64,000 nucleotides of DNA from the NCBI GenBank assembly GCA_039822105.1, contig JBCBMW010000008.1:62001-126000 (forward strand), written 5' to 3'. The position numbers and the translations under genes are program-made. Positions 9,065 through 16,997 of the stretch are shown in pieces (positions within the stretch are counted from its first letter, which is position 1; each line of letters opens with the position of its first letter). This stretch comes from Parvularcula sp039822105. GTDB lineage: Bacteria; Pseudomonadota; Alphaproteobacteria; Caulobacterales; Parvularculaceae. The notes under the pieces are model-generated. The model saw nothing but the letters and a program-made list of their open reading frames with translations, was not told the origin of the DNA and did no database searches.

Positions 9065-10673
9065 TTTGAGTCTCTGAATCCAGGATGCGGCGCACAGCGG
9101 GCGTGATCGCCTTCAACCGGCCGTCCTTGCCTGAACCATCGGGAAGGAAGTGTTCATATTTATCAGCAGACCCTGCATCACGCCTCCAACCTTGAGGAAA
9201 CTCGATGGTCGATGAGCCGCTATCGGACCAAAACACGGCACCCTGATTGTAGCGCGATGTGAAGGGGATTTGGGGCCGGCCCTCTTCGGAAGCCAGCGCT
9301 TCATAGAGCTGTGCCCGCATCTCCACCTTCCGCTGCTGATGGGCGGGATCTTGGATCAAGTTCACCAGTTCGTCCGGGTCCTCTTTCAGATCAAAGAGCT
9401 CTTCAACATCCCACACGCCGTGATACTGAACATATTTGTAGCGATCCGTCCGGATGGCGAATGTCGAAGGCGTCTGGGGGTAGTTGAACTCCCAATAGTA
9501 CTCATAGATCAGTGGCTCTTTATCCGTTGACGGAACTGCTAGCATGTCTCGGCCGTCATACGTCGCTGGAGGCTCTATCGACGCCAAGCTCAACAGCGTC
9601 GGTGCAATATCGATGTTGCGCGCGAGCGTCGGGACATGCCGAGCATCACCAAGAACCGCAGGGCCGAAGAATATCATCGGCACCCGCATCGATGCCTCGT
9701 AGGCCGCGCGCTTATCGAGGAGCCCCTGCTCCCCGAACATGAAACCGTTGTCGCTGGTGTAGACCACGACCGTATCGCGCCCGTTTCCGCCTCCATCGAT
9801 CCACCCGAGGAGACGCGCCACGCTATCATCCACGGCTGAAAGAGCGCCGTAATAGTCGCGTTGAAAAGCTTCCATCGTCCGGGTGCTGTAATAGGGAAAA
9901 TCGACACCGGCCCAACTGTTGCGCTGCGCGCTGAGCCACATGGGCGTGGGCCCCGACCTCTTCTGAAGGTCGGCACTCACCGGCCGCTTAATCGGCAGCG
10001 CGCTGTACTGATCGGCGTGACGCTCCGCGGGCGTAAACGGCAGATGGACGGCCTTGTGGGACAGGTAGAGGAAGAAGGGTTCATCACCTCTATCCTCTAA
10101 CCAATCGACAGCATAGTCCGTGAGCACATCGGTGATGTACCCATCCTGGGGCTGACTATCGCCGTTCACGTTCAAGACGCTTGGTTGTCCGAACGCGTCG
10201 GTGGGGCCGTAATTGCCCTGGCCGTCAAAGCTGACCCAATGGTCAAACCCCGGTTTGGGAGAGGCGTCAGACGCCCCCATATGCCACTTGCCGACGAAAG
10301 CGGTGTCGTACCCTGCCCTATCAAGGTGTACGGAGAACGGCTCAAACCCCTCCGGCATCGGACTGTTGTTATCGACAACGCCGTGGTTGCGCATCACTTG
10401 GCCTGAAAGGATAGATGCCCGGCTCGGCGAGCAAAGCGACGTGGTGACGAAGGCGTTCTCGAACACGACACCGTCATTGATCATGCGGTCAAGTGCGGGC
10501 GTCTCAAGCGCGGGATTGAAAGCGCCGAACGCGTCGTAACGGTGGTCATCCGCAATGATGAAAATGATGTTGGGACGATCGTCCTTTGCATCGGTCACTG
10601 ATGCTTCGGCCGATCCATAGTGGACGAACAGCAAAAGCAAGGAAAGCGCGCCAAACTGCCAGACCGATGTCAT
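9051..10673 (-). CDS. secreted arylsulfatase-family sulfatase
   Basis: 540 aa from the ATG at 10673. The frame is open upstream to 10823, but the signal peptide (MTSVWQFGALSLLLLFVHYG, cleavage near AEA) fixes the start at 10673. Sulfatase features: RPNIIFIIADDHRYDAFG (metal ligands), C-x-P-S-R at Cys81 (LCSPSRASILSGQ), GKWHMG (catalytic Lys/His) and YTSDNGFMFGEQGLLDKRAAYE (metal ligand Asp and Asn). A long C-terminal region with DLKEDPDELVNLIQDP is typical of heparan/mucin-type S1 sulfatases. First gene of the sulfatase-sulfatase-GH3 operon. A formylglycine-generating or anSME maturase is needed but not encoded in this window. Confidence 0.93.
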   Translation of the reverse strand: MTSVWQFGALSLLLLFVHYGSAEASVTDAKDDRPNIIFIIADDHRYDAFGAFNPALETPALDRMINDGVVFENAFVTTSLCSPSRASILSGQVMRNHGVVDNNSPMPEGFEPFSVHLDRAGYDTAFVGKWHMGASDASPKPGFDHWVSFDGQGNYGPTDAFGQPSVLNVNGDSQPQDGYITDVLTDYAVDWLEDRGDEPFFLYLSHKAVHLPFTPAERHADQYSALPIKRPVSADLQKRSGPTPMWLSAQRNSWAGVDFPYYSTRTMEAFQRDYYGALSAVDDSVARLLGWIDGGGNGRDTVVVYTSDNGFMFGEQGLLDKRAAYEASMRVPMIFFGPAVLGDARHVPTLARNIDIAPTLLSLASIEPPATYDGRDMLAVPSTDKEPLIYEYYWEFNYPQTPSTFAIRTDRYKYVQYHGVWDVEELFDLKEDPDELVNLIQDPAHQQRKVEMRAQLYEALASEEGRPQIPFTSRYNQGAVFWSDSGSSTIEFPQGWRRDAGSADKYEHFLPDGSGKDGRLKAITPAVRRILDSETQSEAP

Positions 10674-11048
10674 GATCTTTGACCGCTCCACAAAATTCTT
10701 CCAATTGGTAAAATATATGCTTGGGCGGGTCTGCCATGTCAATTGCCGCTCGGTCGCAGCACCGCTGCGCAGGTCAGCCCGCACCACTCGTCCAGCAAGA
10801 CATCCAAGAGAAAACAAAGGCAAATCTCATCTCCCCAAAGTCATGACTGGCTGCATACACGCTAAGCACGCGGGATGCTCACAAGGACAGCATACGGCTC
10901 AACGGAAGGTATCAAAGCTGACGCTCGAGCTTTCGATGGTTACACACGCCTACGGATCAACGAACGGCGACTATCAGCGAGCGCAGGGTTCAGTAGGAAA
11001 AGTCCCGGACCTCAGGGAGGATTAGGGGTCCGGGACTGATCGCCCCTC
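10674..11048. other. intergenic region, promoter side of the sulfatase/GH3 operon
   Basis: 375 bp without a credible gene. It holds the presumed promoter of the minus-strand sulfatase operon with an A/T-rich stretch (10692-10718) that includes the palindrome CCAATTGG (10701-10708), and at its other end the terminator of the TonB receptor gene (11001-11037). Nothing else is recognised in the middle. Confidence 0.6.
11001..11037 (-). terminator. Rho-independent terminator of the TonB receptor gene
   Basis: A perfect 11-bp stem AGTCCCGGACC / GGTCCGGGACT encloses a 15-base loop. On the minus strand it is followed by TTTTCC. It sits 12 bp beyond the stop codon of the receptor gene. Confidence 0.85.
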
Positions 11049-13412
11049 TTAGAAGTTGACTCCGACCCGGCCGCCGAAATAGCGCTCCGAGTCACGAGGG
11101 ACGTACTGGCTCACCACACCGCCGAAGAGCGGGTCTCCGAAAATGTTGGTGGTGTAGAACTCGTCGAACAGGTTGTTGACGAAAAGCGACGCATAGTAGC
11201 GACCCGACTTGTCCTCAACACCGACTGCCAGGTTCACGATGGCGAAGCTCTCCTGCACCGTTGCGGGGTCCTGATTGAGTGCAAACAGCGTCTCACTTTG
11301 CCAACGCGCGTTGGCCTGGATGAACCCATCGAACGGCGCGCCGCTGATCGGCACCTCTTGCCTGATCGATCCCGTCAAACGCCAATCAGGGGCGTTCGGA
11401 AGATCGCCGCCCGATGCATCTTGGGTCGGATCAGCATTCGCTGTCGCTGGGTTGTCGATACAGCCCTGCGCCTCGGTCTGACCAAAGTAGCATGGCGCAC
11501 CGTCAAAGTCCGTGATCTCAGCATCGGTGTAGGACACACCGCCCTGGATCGTTGTCGTGCTGGTTGGTGTCGCTGTGAACTCGACCTCAACCCCCTGGGT
11601 ACGGACAGTACCCACATTGGTGAGAAGCGTCTCTGAGTTGAGCTCGCCGCCATCATCAACAAGCACCGCCGCTTGCTCTTGGAAGTTGTCATAAGTCGTG
11701 TGGAACAGCGCGACGTTCAGGATCAGATTGTTGTTCGCCAGCACCGACTTGAAGCCCAGCTCAAACGCATCTGATGTCTCCGGATCAATCGGCTCCACAT
11801 CCGGCGAGGCGCCGAAGCCAACGTCGATGGCCTGACCCTTGTAGCCCCGGGCGTAACGCGCATAGACCTGCGCGCTTTCGGTGATGTCGTAGCGCACACC
11901 GACATCGCCGGTCAGCGCCGTGTCATCGGTGGTATCGTCGATATCAGCGAATGTTCCCGTTCCGCCCCCGAAAGGTGAGTCGCCGTCGACCACGACATTG
12001 GCGGGGTCACGCAAGAGGTCGTAGTCGAGCTCCTCGTAGATTGCGCGTGCACCACCGAACAACGTGATCTTGTCAGTGAGGTAATAGTTGCCGCTACCGA
12101 AGAGCGCGAGGTTGGTCGTCTTCACCGACGATTCAAACTGACCACTTTGGTTCAGCTGGAAAATGCCGCCGGACTGAAGCGGGATCGCGATCTCGAAACG
12201 ACGCTGGAAGGTCCGGTCGAGGTCCAGGTAGAAGCCATACGCACCAAGAACGAAATCGTACTTATCGTAATTGGGCGACGTGATCCGAAACTCCTGCGAG
12301 TACTGATCGACTTTCGTCGTACCACTGTTCAAATCGAAAGTGATGAAGCCCGGAACAGGATCTTCCAGGCTCAGATTATCGACATCGAGATTGTTCTCGA
12401 AGTCCCAGGCCCGCCAGGCTGAAATCGAGGTGACGGTGTAGTCATTGGAAAGGTCGTACTCGGCCTTCAACGATACGCCGCCCTGTTCGCTGTTATTGAA
12501 GATAGGCGCGTTGACGTTCACCTGATCGTTCGACTCGCTCGCCACCACCGGCGCGATAAGCGCGTCGAGGTTCCCGTTCGCCGCGGCACCGACGGCCTGG
12601 CTTGTGTCTCGTACAGTGTAGATACAGCAGTCTTGCTCGGTCTCCCGATAATCCGCGATCAGTGTGACGTCGAGCTGATCAGTAGGCCGGAAGAGCAGCT
12701 TGCCACGCAGGCCCCAGTTTTCGAAGCCATTGAAGTCCCGATTATCCGCGACGTTTTCAATGTGGCCATCCCGCTGCCGGACATAGCCTGTCAGCCGGAC
12801 ACCGACCGTATCGCTGATCGGGCCCGAAACCGATCCGCGCACGGCGACTTCATTAAGCTCCGCATAGGTTGCATCGAGATTCGCGGTGAACTCCTCGCTC
12901 GGCTCCTGCGTGGTGACCGAGATCACACCCGCTGAGGCGTTCTTACCGAACAGGGTGCTCTGTGGTCCGCGCAGCACTTCGACCCGCTCAATATCGATCA
13001 GGTCTTGGAAGCCCATGCCCTGACGCGCCATGACAACGTCATCAACGACGACCGAAACGCTCGGCTCAACGCCTTGCGAGAAGACCGACGTGCCGATGCC
13101 GCGGATGTTGATTGCGTTGTTGAGGTCGTTCGATGACTGAGTGAACGTCACGCTTGGCGCGATGTTGGACAGAAGCTCAACCGAGTCGATCCCAGCTGCG
13201 AGCAGTGTCTCCCCGGAGACGGCCGTCACAGCGACGGGAACGTCTTGCAGGCTTTCTTCTCGCCTGGTGGCCGTGACAACGATCGTGTCGAGGTTGCCGG
13301 TTCGCGCTTGCGGCTCATCCTGCGCCGCCGCGATGGATGCCGTCGACAAGGCCGACAGAGACGCGACCCAGGCGGCCGTGGTGAGAAGCATCTTACTCTT
13401 GGTATTGATCAT
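11049..13412 (-). CDS. TonB-dependent outer-membrane receptor
   Basis: 787 aa from the ATG at 13412, which has GGGAGGG six bases upstream; the frame continues upstream to 13460 but without such a site. Signal peptide ends ASIAAAQ. TonB box-like DTIVVTATRR, then the plug domain (SLQDVPVAVTAVSGETLL, INIRGIGTSVF, RVEVLRGPQSTLFGKNASAGVI), then the 22-strand barrel ending in aromatic Phe (GGRVGVNF). The plug resembles alphaproteobacterial iron-complex/carbohydrate TBDTs of the 'FGKNASAGVI' subgroup, shared with the second receptor at 22775-25093. Sitting between sulfatase genes, it is best read as a transporter for oligosaccharides of the same glycan. Siderophore use cannot be excluded from sequence alone. 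Confidence 0.93.
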   Translation of the reverse strand: MINTKSKMLLTTAAWVASLSALSTASIAAAQDEPQARTGNLDTIVVTATRREESLQDVPVAVTAVSGETLLAAGIDSVELLSNIAPSVTFTQSSNDLNNAINIRGIGTSVFSQGVEPSVSVVVDDVVMARQGMGFQDLIDIERVEVLRGPQSTLFGKNASAGVISVTTQEPSEEFTANLDATYAELNEVAVRGSVSGPISDTVGVRLTGYVRQRDGHIENVADNRDFNGFENWGLRGKLLFRPTDQLDVTLIADYRETEQDCCIYTVRDTSQAVGAAANGNLDALIAPVVASESNDQVNVNAPIFNNSEQGGVSLKAEYDLSNDYTVTSISAWRAWDFENNLDVDNLSLEDPVPGFITFDLNSGTTKVDQYSQEFRITSPNYDKYDFVLGAYGFYLDLDRTFQRRFEIAIPLQSGGIFQLNQSGQFESSVKTTNLALFGSGNYYLTDKITLFGGARAIYEELDYDLLRDPANVVVDGDSPFGGGTGTFADIDDTTDDTALTGDVGVRYDITESAQVYARYARGYKGQAIDVGFGASPDVEPIDPETSDAFELGFKSVLANNNLILNVALFHTTYDNFQEQAAVLVDDGGELNSETLLTNVGTVRTQGVEVEFTATPTSTTTIQGGVSYTDAEITDFDGAPCYFGQTEAQGCIDNPATANADPTQDASGGDLPNAPDWRLTGSIRQEVPISGAPFDGFIQANARWQSETLFALNQDPATVQESFAIVNLAVGVEDKSGRYYASLFVNNLFDEFYTTNIFGDPLFGGVVSQYVPRDSERYFGGRVGVNF

Positions 13413-13454
13413 GTGGTTCCCTCCCGCACTGCACAAAGCAGATATTCTGTTTTT

Positions 13455-13466
13455 TACCACGTGGTA
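13455..13466. promoter_or_regulatory. palindromic operator candidate
   Basis: TACCACGTGGTA is a perfect 12-bp palindrome embedded in T-rich sequence, 43 bp upstream of the receptor ATG (13412). The position suits a repressor site overlapping the promoter. Confidence 0.45.
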
Positions 13467-13743
13467 GATTTTTCTGCTGCGGGCAGAAAGTCAATCCCGA
13501 TACGGCAAGAGATCGACGGCTATGGCATTTGAGCAACAAATGAGCGCCGCTTAGCGGCAGGTTTTGGCGGTTCAGCAGAACCTACCCATCACAAATCCGA
13601 GAGTTGAAGTCCGTATGCCGCTTACCTGCCTGCTCGCGACAATGGTGGGGCGGCAGCCCCCTCCACCCGTGGTGGTGTTCGGTGAGGCCATGGGCTCTTG
13701 GGACACCCTCCCTCCCAAGCCCTCGGCTCAAAGAGGTTGTCTT

Positions 13744-13764
13744 TTGTTGTTACAGCAATAACAA
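13744..13764. promoter_or_regulatory. inverted repeat, operator candidate
   Basis: Arms TTGTTGTT and AATAACAA (7 of 8 complementary positions) around ACAGC, 34 bp upstream of the preferred sulfatase start at 13798. The right part GTTACAGCAATAACAA resembles GTTGCGGCAGCAACAA at 25351-25366 (12 of 16 identical, all differences transitions). Confidence 0.4.
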
Positions 13765-13797
13765 TTGGACTCGATTCTGGTGCCGCGGAGCATGCGA

Positions 13798-15342
13798 ATG
13801 ATACACACCCTCGTCAGGTCGATCCTAGCGGTCGGATTGGCTACAACACTTCTCGTGGCACCCGCGACCTCTGCTTCGAACCAGCCGAACGTGGTGCTGA
13901 TCTACGCCGATGACCTCGGCTATGGTGATGTTGGTCTTTATAACGACGAATCGAAGATCCCGACTCCCCATATGGACGATCTCGGCAATGAAGGCGTCTG
14001 GCTGACGGATGGTCACGCGCCCAGCGCCACGTGCTCCCCCTCGCGCTATGCCCTTCTCACTGGACGCTACGCTTGGCGGCGACGTCCCGTGGGGGTTCTG
14101 ATGCCCTGGGCCGAACCCATGCTCGAGACAGAGCGGACCACCCTGCCCGAGGCCTTGCAGTCGGCTGGGTATCGCACAGCGCTTATCGGGAAATGGCATC
14201 TTGGCTTTCAATGGCCGTGGCGCGATGGGCAGCGACCTCAGGACGAAGAGCTTCTGGAGCAAGGCTGGATCAGTCTTGCCCATAACGATCAGTTCGATTG
14301 GACCCGCCCCCTTGGCGACGGCCCGCTGACCCACGGTTTCGACTACTACTACGGCGACGACGTGCCCAACATGCCGCCCTATGCGTGGATCGAGAATGAT
14401 CGGGTGGTGGGCGCCGATATGGTCCAGGTTCGCCGATCAGCACTGATCAGTGTCGGGTTCACCGGGGGGATCCACGGCGACGGGCCAGGCCAGCCGGGTT
14501 GGCAATTGGACCAGGTGATGCCCGCACTCGTGGACCGGTCTGCTGGTTACATCCGGCAAGCGGCGGAGGGTGATGAGCCCTTCTTCCTGATGGTATCGCT
14601 GACCGCGCCCCACACGCCTGTTGTGCCGACTGCGGAGTTTGATGGCACCAGCGAAGCTGGCACGTATGGAGACTTCGTCGTTCAAACAGATGGTGCCGTG
14701 GGCACAATCGTTGAGACACTCAAGGATGCCGAGATCTTCGACGACACGATCGTGATTGTGACCAGTGACAATGGCCCAGAATTCACCGCTTACAGACAAT
14801 GGAAGCGATATGACCACCAATCGATGGGTTCGCTGCGGGGACTGAAATCCGATACATGGGAAGGCGGCCACCGTGTGCCGTTCATCGCTTCCTGGCCGAA
14901 CGGCGGCATCGAAGGGGGGCGAAGGATTGATGCCGTGGTGAGCCAAGTCGACCTTTTCGCGACCCTCGCCGAGGCCGCTGGCACATCCATCGGCGAAGGT
15001 GACGCCCCAGACAGTGAGCCGCTGCTGGCCACCCTCCGCGGGCAAGAACGATCCGGTCGCGAAAGCCTGGTCTATCATGGCGGCACGGGTAATCTCGGCC
15101 TGCGCGAAGGCGACTGGGTTTTCCTGCGCGGGGGCGGGTACGGACGGTTTCCGCTTCAGGTTTGGGAGGAACCAGAATGGGTGCGGTTGGCACGGAAGGT
15201 TCGGATATCCGACGAACCGGGTGATCAGCTCTACAACCTGAAACGCGACCCTGGACAGACCCGGAATGTGATCAAGAAGCATCCCAAGGTAGCCGAGGAT
15301 CTGCGCGAAAAGCTCGCGGCCATCGAAGCCAGTGATAAATAA
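13798..15342 (+). CDS. secreted arylsulfatase
   Basis: 514 aa from the ATG at 13798, chosen because GGAG lies seven bases upstream and a clean signal peptide follows (MIHTLVRSILAVGLATTLLV, cleavage near ATSA). A TTG at 13765 and an ATG at 13792 are less likely. Type I sulfatase: NVVLIYADDLGYGDVGLYN (metal ligands), C-x-P-S-R with Cys79 (ATCSPSRYALLTGRYAWRRR), GKWHLGF, and VTSDNGPEF. The order resembles arylsulfatase A/N-acetylgalactosamine-6-sulfatase-like bacterial enzymes. It is divergent from the TonB receptor and is the third sulfatase in 8 kb, pointing to a polysulfated substrate. Confidence 0.93.
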   Translation: MIHTLVRSILAVGLATTLLVAPATSASNQPNVVLIYADDLGYGDVGLYNDESKIPTPHMDDLGNEGVWLTDGHAPSATCSPSRYALLTGRYAWRRRPVGVLMPWAEPMLETERTTLPEALQSAGYRTALIGKWHLGFQWPWRDGQRPQDEELLEQGWISLAHNDQFDWTRPLGDGPLTHGFDYYYGDDVPNMPPYAWIENDRVVGADMVQVRRSALISVGFTGGIHGDGPGQPGWQLDQVMPALVDRSAGYIRQAAEGDEPFFLMVSLTAPHTPVVPTAEFDGTSEAGTYGDFVVQTDGAVGTIVETLKDAEIFDDTIVIVTSDNGPEFTAYRQWKRYDHQSMGSLRGLKSDTWEGGHRVPFIASWPNGGIEGGRRIDAVVSQVDLFATLAEAAGTSIGEGDAPDSEPLLATLRGQERSGRESLVYHGGTGNLGLREGDWVFLRGGGYGRFPLQVWEEPEWVRLARKVRISDEPGDQLYNLKRDPGQTRNVIKKHPKVAEDLREKLAAIEASDK

Positions 15343-15352
15343 TCCAGTATAC

Positions 15353-15368
15353 GAACGATGGATCGTTC
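15353..15368. terminator. short perfect palindrome between convergent genes
   Basis: GAACGAT-GG-ATCGTTC follows the sulfatase stop by 10 bp and precedes the end of the TetR gene. No T-tract follows, so it may be a weak terminator or a protein site. Confidence 0.3.
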
Positions 15369-15389
15369 AGAAGCGGTGAACCGGCACAG

Positions 15390-16022
15390 TCACGGCTTCT
15401 CATCAAGAGCGGCACCGAAAACATCCGCCGCTAGGTCTGCGAGCGCCTTTCGGTTCCGCCTGCTGTCACCGAAAGCGTATGCCACTCCGAGGCCACGGGC
15501 CATGGCTGCTAGCAGTGTGCGGAGCTCCTTCAGTTTCTTCGCGCTGAGGCCACTGTCCGCAAAATGAGCGACCCAATCGGCGTCGACGCGTTTCTCATAG
15601 GCGACAATCTTCGCACCCACGGCATCGCGCAGACGCGCATCGCCTCGGCACGCCAGTTTCAGCTCGATCATGGCGATGTGATGGGGAGAACCGCAGCCCT
15701 CAATAAAGACCTCAATGAGCCGCCGTAGACGGACGGCTGGCGGCTCCCCATCGGCCAGCGCCTTGCGCGCTTTGCTGTCATCTCCGGCGTGCATCCGGTC
15801 AACGACGGCTGCATAAAGATCGATTGTTGTGGGGAAGTGGTACTGGAGTGGTCCCGAGGTCACCCCTGCGCGTGCTGCGATCGATCTTCCCTTTGCCGCG
15901 CTGAACCCGTTCTCGGCCAGCTCTGCGATGGCTGCGTCGATCAACCTCTCGCGGGTATCGCCTCGACGTGCGGGCCTTTCGATTTTTGTCTTCAATGCCA
16001 AATCGCTGACAGCCTTGTTCAA
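15390..16022 (-). CDS. TetR-family transcriptional regulator
   Basis: 210 aa. N-terminal TetR HTH at ~20-65: TRERLIDAAIAELAENGFSAAKGRSIAARAGV, then SGPLQYHFPTTIDLYAAVVD, which is the standard recognition helix plus YHF(x)3-4LY motif. The C-terminal ligand domain is all-helical with no recognised effector. It lies convergent to the third sulfatase and in tandem with another TetR gene (180-bp gap), so an autoregulated or neighbour-controlling role is possible. The effector is unknown. Confidence 0.88.
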   Translation of the reverse strand: MNKAVSDLALKTKIERPARRGDTRERLIDAAIAELAENGFSAAKGRSIAARAGVTSGPLQYHFPTTIDLYAAVVDRMHAGDDSKARKALADGEPPAVRLRRLIEVFIEGCGSPHHIAMIELKLACRGDARLRDAVGAKIVAYEKRVDADWVAHFADSGLSAKKLKELRTLLAAMARGLGVAYAFGDSRRNRKALADLAADVFGAALDEKP

Positions 16023-16202
16023 GGACCTATACTCAAGACGCGCATTATTGTTGAGATAACAGGACCGATCAACCCAGCGTGCGCCTTATAGGGAAGACAA
16101 ACCCGCCTACATCTCAGCAGGTTCGCCTAAAGAATGCTATCAGCTACCGACTGATCCTCATGCCGATGACATGAGAAGCTACTCTCGCCGCACCACCAGA
16201 TT

Positions 16203-16871
16203 TTAGATCGTTGTTGATGGCCACGGGTCGGGGTCGTCTGAGGTCCATCCTGGAAACAAAAACCGCAGGACAGATTCCGTGTGCGCCTCAATAGCTTCAT
16301 CGGTGAAGACATCCACGCCAAAGAGTTCGCTCGCCTCTGGTGCCATAACAAAGGGCGACTGGCACATCGCTGTGACGATGTAGTTGATCGACAGCATCCA
16401 GGTTTCCGGCAGGACACCTTGATCCATCAGACTACGGGCATGCGGCACGAAGCTTGTCGACGTTGGCCGAATGAACTCATCCACCATCCACTTTAGGCGC
16501 TCGCCACCTCGCACGGTCTCCGCAATCATGATCCGGGCATGTTCGGGATGCTGCGCGCAGTATCGGATGTAGCGCCGGACGAACGTCCGATACCCGTCCG
16601 CGGTGTCCAGCTGCACCTTGCCATCGTCAAGCGCCATTTCGCGACTCAGCGTCTCGAACATGTCGCGCACCGACGCTCGCCAGAGCGATTCCTTGTTGCC
16701 GAAATGGTACTTGATGACCGGGTGCGTGACCCCCGCCATGGCCGCGATGTCCCTCATGTTCGCGCCGTCGAACCCGTTCTCGGCAAAGGCGTTCCGCGCA
16801 GTCGACAAGATACGCGCACGGGTTTCCTCGGCGCGAGACTGAACAAGTTTTCGAGGTCTACCGTCGTTCAC
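16203..16871 (-). CDS. TetR-family transcriptional regulator (second)
   Basis: 222 aa. HTH at ~15-62 (TRARILSTARNAFAENGFDGANMRDIAAMAGVTHPVIKYHFGNKESLWRA), followed by a C-terminal domain with RYCAQHPEHARIMIAE, a pattern typical of the TetR_C/CECR-like subgroup that includes many fatty-acid, bile-acid and aromatic-compound regulators. It is not closely similar to the neighbouring TetR protein beyond the HTH. No cognate enzyme gene is adjacent, so its target is unclear. Confidence 0.88.
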   Translation of the reverse strand: MNDGRPRKLVQSRAEETRARILSTARNAFAENGFDGANMRDIAAMAGVTHPVIKYHFGNKESLWRASVRDMFETLSREMALDDGKVQLDTADGYRTFVRRYIRYCAQHPEHARIMIAETVRGGERLKWMVDEFIRPTSTSFVPHARSLMDQGVLPETWMLSINYIVTAMCQSPFVMAPEASELFGVDVFTDEAIEAHTESVLRFLFPGWTSDDPDPWPSTTI

Positions 16872-16997
16872 CGGTCGCCTTCTCTCAAATCGTGATCACC
16901 GCGCACTCTATCGAGTTTGTGCGCGGGGCCAAGCGGCACGCGTGGCGACGGATCGACTGACCCACGAAATGGCTGGGCACGCAGTCGTCCGGGGCCA

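Larger units (their letters stand above)
13413..13797. other. divergent promoter region, TonB receptor / sulfatase
   Basis: 385 bp between the minus-strand TonB receptor and the plus-strand sulfatase. It contains the 12-bp palindrome at 13455-13466 near the receptor start and an inverted repeat at 13744-13764 near the sulfatase start, both operator-like. The middle (13500-13740) has short open frames with no recognisable protein. Confidence 0.6.

Noticed and set aside
10672..11025. Possible small gene in the sulfatase/TonB gap
   Set aside because: Starts inside the sulfatase signal region and runs through a terminator hairpin; nothing recognisable.
13500..13740. Short plus-strand frames before the third sulfatase
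   Set aside because: No conserved features, and they overlap the divergent promoter region.
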